From Bacillus marinisedimentorum (GTDB taxonomy: Bacteria; Bacillota; Bacilli; Bacillales; Bacillaceae_O), in the NCBI RefSeq assembly GCF_001644195.2, contig NZ_LWBL02000011.1:1-64000 (forward strand): a stretch of 64,000 nt of DNA, written 5' to 3'. A program made the translations under genes and the position numbers. The notes beneath the pieces are model-generated. The model saw only the letters and a program-made list of their open reading frames with translations, made no database searches and was not told the DNA's origin. Position 1 is the first letter of the stretch. Each line of letters begins with the position of its first letter. Positions 63,567 to 64,000 of the stretch are shown here, one piece after another.

Positions 63567-64000
63567 ATGGCCCGGGAAATTGAAATTGAATTTAAAAACA
63601 TTGTGCAAAAAGACGAATTTGAGCGGCTCAAAGCCGTCTTCCATATAGAACAGCAGGCTTTCCACCTTCAGATGAATCATTATTTTGACACCCCTTCCTT
63701 TTCAGTAAAGGAAAAAGGGGCTGCGCTCAGGATCCGGGAAAAAAACGGTTCCTTGACGCTCACCTTAAAACAGCCGCATCCGGATGGACTGCTTGAAACC
63801 CACCAAAAACTGGCACAGCAACAAGCTGAACAGCTGCAGAATTCCGGAAAGATGCCGGACGGGGATGTGAAACAGGCGCTTCATTCCCTTAACGTAACCG
63901 GTGAACAGATCCAGTATCTCGGCAAACTCGCTACACTCCGCGCTGAGACGGAATATAAAGGCGGTACGCTCGTATTCGATGAAAGTACATACCTGGAAAA
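63567..64000 (+). CDS. yjbK: CYTH domain protein (YjbK), cut by the window end
   Basis: The frame starts at ATG after GAGGAGGAC and is open to the end of the window (144 codons). The N-terminal EIEIEFK motif is the ExExK signature of CYTH / triphosphate tunnel enzymes. Later strands (ALRIREKNGSLTLTLKQP) fit. Members act on triphosphates. Order with yjbL, sasB and nadF matches B. subtilis. Confidence 0.9.
   Translation, partial: MAREIEIEFKNIVQKDEFERLKAVFHIEQQAFHLQMNHYFDTPSFSVKEKGAALRIREKNGSLTLTLKQPHPDGLLETHQKLAQQQAEQLQNSGKMPDGDVKQALHSLNVTGEQIQYLGKLATLRAETEYKGGTLVFDESTYLE

Overview
The window comes from a spore-forming, low-to-moderate GC member of the Bacillaceae. The evidence is the gene content: CotO- and CotY/Z-type spore coat proteins, a SleB-type cell wall hydrolase, PspC, YppC, PrpE and SasB. 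The order of the right-hand third also matches, in reverse, the Bacillus subtilis yjbK-yjbQ / fabI-cotO-cotZY / yjcD-yjcH neighbourhood. Species assignment is not possible from sequence alone.

Layout. 1-0.8 kb is an array of a 21-bp repeat. 0.8-9.3 kb holds housekeeping and small membrane genes: a SleB-like hydrolase, a DUF1259 protein, PspC, an aldo/keto reductase, an amidase, a SelD-type FAD dehydrogenase, a VOC protein and a GNAT. 9.7-12.2 kb is an iron-mineralising encapsulin locus: shell, IMEF cargo with a C-terminal targeting peptide, and a 2Fe-2S ferredoxin with an N-terminal targeting peptide. Beside it lies an unrecognised divergent gene whose promoter is covered by a strong Fur box. 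12.4-19.1 kb carries GrpB, an ArsR-SRPBCC pair, YppC and a three-gene membrane/TPR/AAA-ATPase operon. 19.2-32.7 kb is AT-richer and accessory. It contains two PlcR-like (RNPP) regulators, one truncated, with a divergent secreted peptide gene beside the intact one. It also holds fragments of SIR2-like, SEFIR, AbrB, ECF sigma, subtilisin, DUF927 primase and integrase genes, a secreted beta-rich protein with a lipoprotein partner, CarD, a cold-shock protein and a tRNA-Val target site. This looks like the wreck of one or more integrative elements.

32.7-38.1 kb carries arginine deiminase, a methyltransferase with a YkoF-like partner, and unknown membrane proteins. 38.1-38.9 kb holds a second 21-bp array and interspersed repeats. 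38.9-49.3 kb carries YutG, the YjcH-YjcG-YjcF group, a DUF421 protein, an MBL-fold hydrolase, the YjcD helicase, a luciferase-like monooxygenase and YhfK. 49.4-64 kb has a MurE paralogue, spore coat genes, FabI under an apparent FapR site, YjbQ, MgtE, a RodA-like protein, PrpE, a third 21-bp array, then YjbO, NAD kinase, SasB, YjbL and the start of YjbK.

The most notable points are the three 21-bp phased TTTCACGCC arrays, the encapsulin iron system with its Fur-controlled unknown neighbour, the RNPP regulator with its secreted peptide, and the many decayed genes between 20 and 32 kb. Several genes outside that region also carry single frameshifts or a nonsense codon. These could be real or could be assembly errors.
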